Assembly: GCF_000213805.1 (NCBI RefSeq)
Contig: NC_015556.1
Span: 4,603,001 to 4,667,000 of the forward strand
Length of the DNA: 64,000 nucleotides
Reading direction: 5' to 3'
DNA from: Pseudomonas fulva 12-X
GTDB taxonomy: Bacteria; Pseudomonadota; Gammaproteobacteria; Pseudomonadales; Pseudomonadaceae
The notes under the pieces are model-generated. The model saw nothing but the letters and a program-made list of their open reading frames with translations. It made no database searches and was not told where the DNA came from. Both the position numbers and the translations under genes were made by a program. Shown here piece after piece: positions 62,914 through 64,000 of the stretch (positions within the stretch are counted from its first letter, which is position 1; every line of letters starts with the position of its first letter).

Positions 62914-63696
62914 TCACAACAGAAAATTCAGGCCGACGATAAACAGCAACAGGGCGAACAACCGCTTGAGCACCCGCGGCGACAGGCGATGGGCCAACCG
63001 CGCGCCGGTACGGGCGAAAAACACGCTGGTCAGGGCGATGCCGAGCAGCGCCGGCAGGTACACGTAACCCAGGCTCCAGTGAGGCAGACGCACGTCGCCC
63101 CAGCCCAGCCACAGGTAGCTCAACGCGCCGGCGGCGGCAATCGGCCAACCACAGGCCGACGAGGTGGCCACCGCCTGCTGCACCGGCACACCGCGCCAGG
63201 TCAGGAACGGCACCGTCAGCGAACCACCACCGATGCCGATGATCGCCGAAGCCCAGCCGATCACGCCACCGGCAGCGCTCAGCCCGGCCTTGCCCGGCAC
63301 CTCGCCGCTGGCCCTGGGTTTCAAATCCAGTGCCAGCTGCAGCGCCACGCACAGGGCGAACACACCGATGATCTTCTGCAGCGCCTGACCGTCGATACGC
63401 TCGGCGGTCGCCGCGCCCAATGCCGAGCCGACCACGATACCCACGGTCAGCCAGACGAAGATCTGCCAGCGCACCGCGCCACGACGATGATGCTCGCGCA
63501 CCGCATTGACCGAGGTGAACAGAATGGTCGCCAGCGAGGTACCCACCGCCATATGGGTCAGCACGGACGCATCGAAGCCCTGAGCGGTGAAGGCGAAGAT
63601 CAGCACCGGCACGATGACCATGCCACCGCCGACGCCGAACAACCCGGCCAGCAGGCCTGCGGCGGCACCGAGCAGAATGTAGAGAAGGAAGATCAT
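62914..63696 (-). CDS. TSUP-family (TauE/SafE) membrane transporter
   Basis: A 260-residue protein with about eight helices and the two TSUP repeats: LLGAAAGLLAGLFGVGGGMVIVPVL at the N-terminus and SAIIGIGGGSLTVPFLTWRGVPVQQAVATSSA in the second half. The family exports sulfite or related anions; substrate unknown. The ATG at 63696 (MIFLLYILLG) is chosen over one nine codons upstream. It lies 9 bases upstream of lgt. Confidence 0.88.
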   Translation of the reverse strand: MIFLLYILLGAAAGLLAGLFGVGGGMVIVPVLIFAFTAQGFDASVLTHMAVGTSLATILFTSVNAVREHHRRGAVRWQIFVWLTVGIVVGSALGAATAERIDGQALQKIIGVFALCVALQLALDLKPRASGEVPGKAGLSAAGGVIGWASAIIGIGGGSLTVPFLTWRGVPVQQAVATSSACGWPIAAAGALSYLWLGWGDVRLPHWSLGYVYLPALLGIALTSVFFARTGARLAHRLSPRVLKRLFALLLFIVGLNFLL

Positions 63697-63818
63697 GGTG
63701 TGCTCTGTGAAGCGATGCGGCATGGTAGCGGAAGCAGCCCGCAGCCTCTAGTTTTGGCGATGGATGCCACCCGCCGCTTTGCGTAGAGTGAGGGCTCTTC
63801 AAGCAAACGAGTTGCACC

Positions 63819-64000
63819 GTGGCCAATACCTTTTACCTGCGCATCGCCTGCAACCATTTGCACCTCACCCACCTGGAGAGCAGCTGCGTGGCGGTCGTGG
63901 AGGCTGACCCGCCCTTCAGCAACCAACGCCTGCTGGTGGCCGAGTTCAGCATCGCCGACCGCTTGATCGCAAAGACGGTGCAAAGCCTGATGCCCAAGCG
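63819..64000 (+). CDS. Start of an unrecognised protein, cut by the window end
   Basis: A GTG start at 63819 opens a frame to the window edge: VANTFYLRIACNHLHLTHLES, then CVAVVEADPPFSNQRLLVAEF and SIADRLIAKTVQSLMPKR. At least 60 residues, soluble, no signal peptide seen. I do not recognise the family with confidence. It is divergent from the TSUP gene. Confidence 0.6.
   Translation, partial: MANTFYLRIACNHLHLTHLESSCVAVVEADPPFSNQRLLVAEFSIADRLIAKTVQSLMPK

Noticed and set aside
62128..63786. 552-codon plus-strand frame over lgt and the TSUP gene
   Set aside because: Gln/His/Arg-rich low-complexity shadow; lgt and the transporter on the minus strand have clear family motifs.

Overview
The window is a high-GC gammaproteobacterial chromosome segment that I place in Pseudomonas in the broad sense. 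Gene content and order match known Pseudomonas blocks: ubiB-hisI-hisE-tatABC-rsmE; the glycine betaine/carnitine catabolic genes with gbdR and cdhR; oscA-sbp-cysTWA; folA ... thyA-lgt. The combination of blocks differs from P. aeruginosa PAO1. A mendocina/oleovorans-type lineage is possible, but this cannot be settled from the window alone. No rRNA, tRNA, CRISPR array, prophage or insertion sequence was seen.

Layout. (1) 1-4.7 kb: end of ubiB, histidine biosynthesis genes hisI and hisE, the Tat exporter tatABC, rsmE, a PlsC-type acyltransferase and a VOC protein. (2) 4.9-14.1 kb, minus strand: fdhA, purU, soxG, soxA, soxD, soxB and glyA, which together oxidise sarcosine to glycine and handle the one-carbon units. 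(3) 14.3-16.7 kb: a TraX-like membrane protein, a small secreted protein and ltaE. (4) 16.7-17.85 kb: a gene-free block holding about seven imperfect copies of a roughly 75-nt structured repeat with DnaA-box-like ends. (5) 17.9-25.2 kb: gbcB and gbcA (glycine betaine demethylase), then the carnitine operon caiX-cdhC-cdhA-cdhB with divergent cdhR. (6) 25.5-33.8 kb: an M19 dipeptidase-like protein, a V4R-like protein, dgcA, dgcB, an ETF alpha/beta pair and a small unknown protein, serving dimethylglycine oxidation. (7) 34.2-40.7 kb: gbdR, a 1.25-kb gene-free gap, then a choline/betaine/carnitine ABC transporter with two binding proteins. (8) 40.8-43.7 kb: modABC behind a ModE-like operator. (9) 43.9-49.9 kb: a degenerate sigma-54 activator, a serine hydrolase, oscA and the sulfate transporter. 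(10) 50.2-64 kb: housekeeping and poorly characterised genes (Mpo1-like, Crp/Fnr, PhoD-like, folA, glpQ, DUF2868/DUF3482, a frameshifted gene, cupin, EamA, LysR, thyA, lgt, TSUP).

Regions 2, 5, 6 and 7 form one almost continuous catabolic locus. Carnitine is taken up (CaiX with CbcVW), oxidised (CdhA), cleaved with acetyl-CoA (CdhC) and released as glycine betaine (CdhB). Glycine betaine is then demethylated stepwise by GbcAB, DgcAB and SoxBDAG to glycine. FdhA removes formaldehyde, PurU and GlyA process folate one-carbon units, and GlyA and LtaE link glycine, serine and threonine. GbdR and CdhR are the expected activators.

The main observations beyond routine annotation are the repeat array at 16.87-17.85 kb; palindromes that look like operators next to gbdR, caiX/cdhR, modA and oscA; a sigma-54 activator that has lost its DNA-binding domain and key motifs; a dipeptidase homologue lacking metal ligands; three short coupled ORFs that contain REP-like repeats inside operons; and a single-base frameshift at about 58.3 kb.
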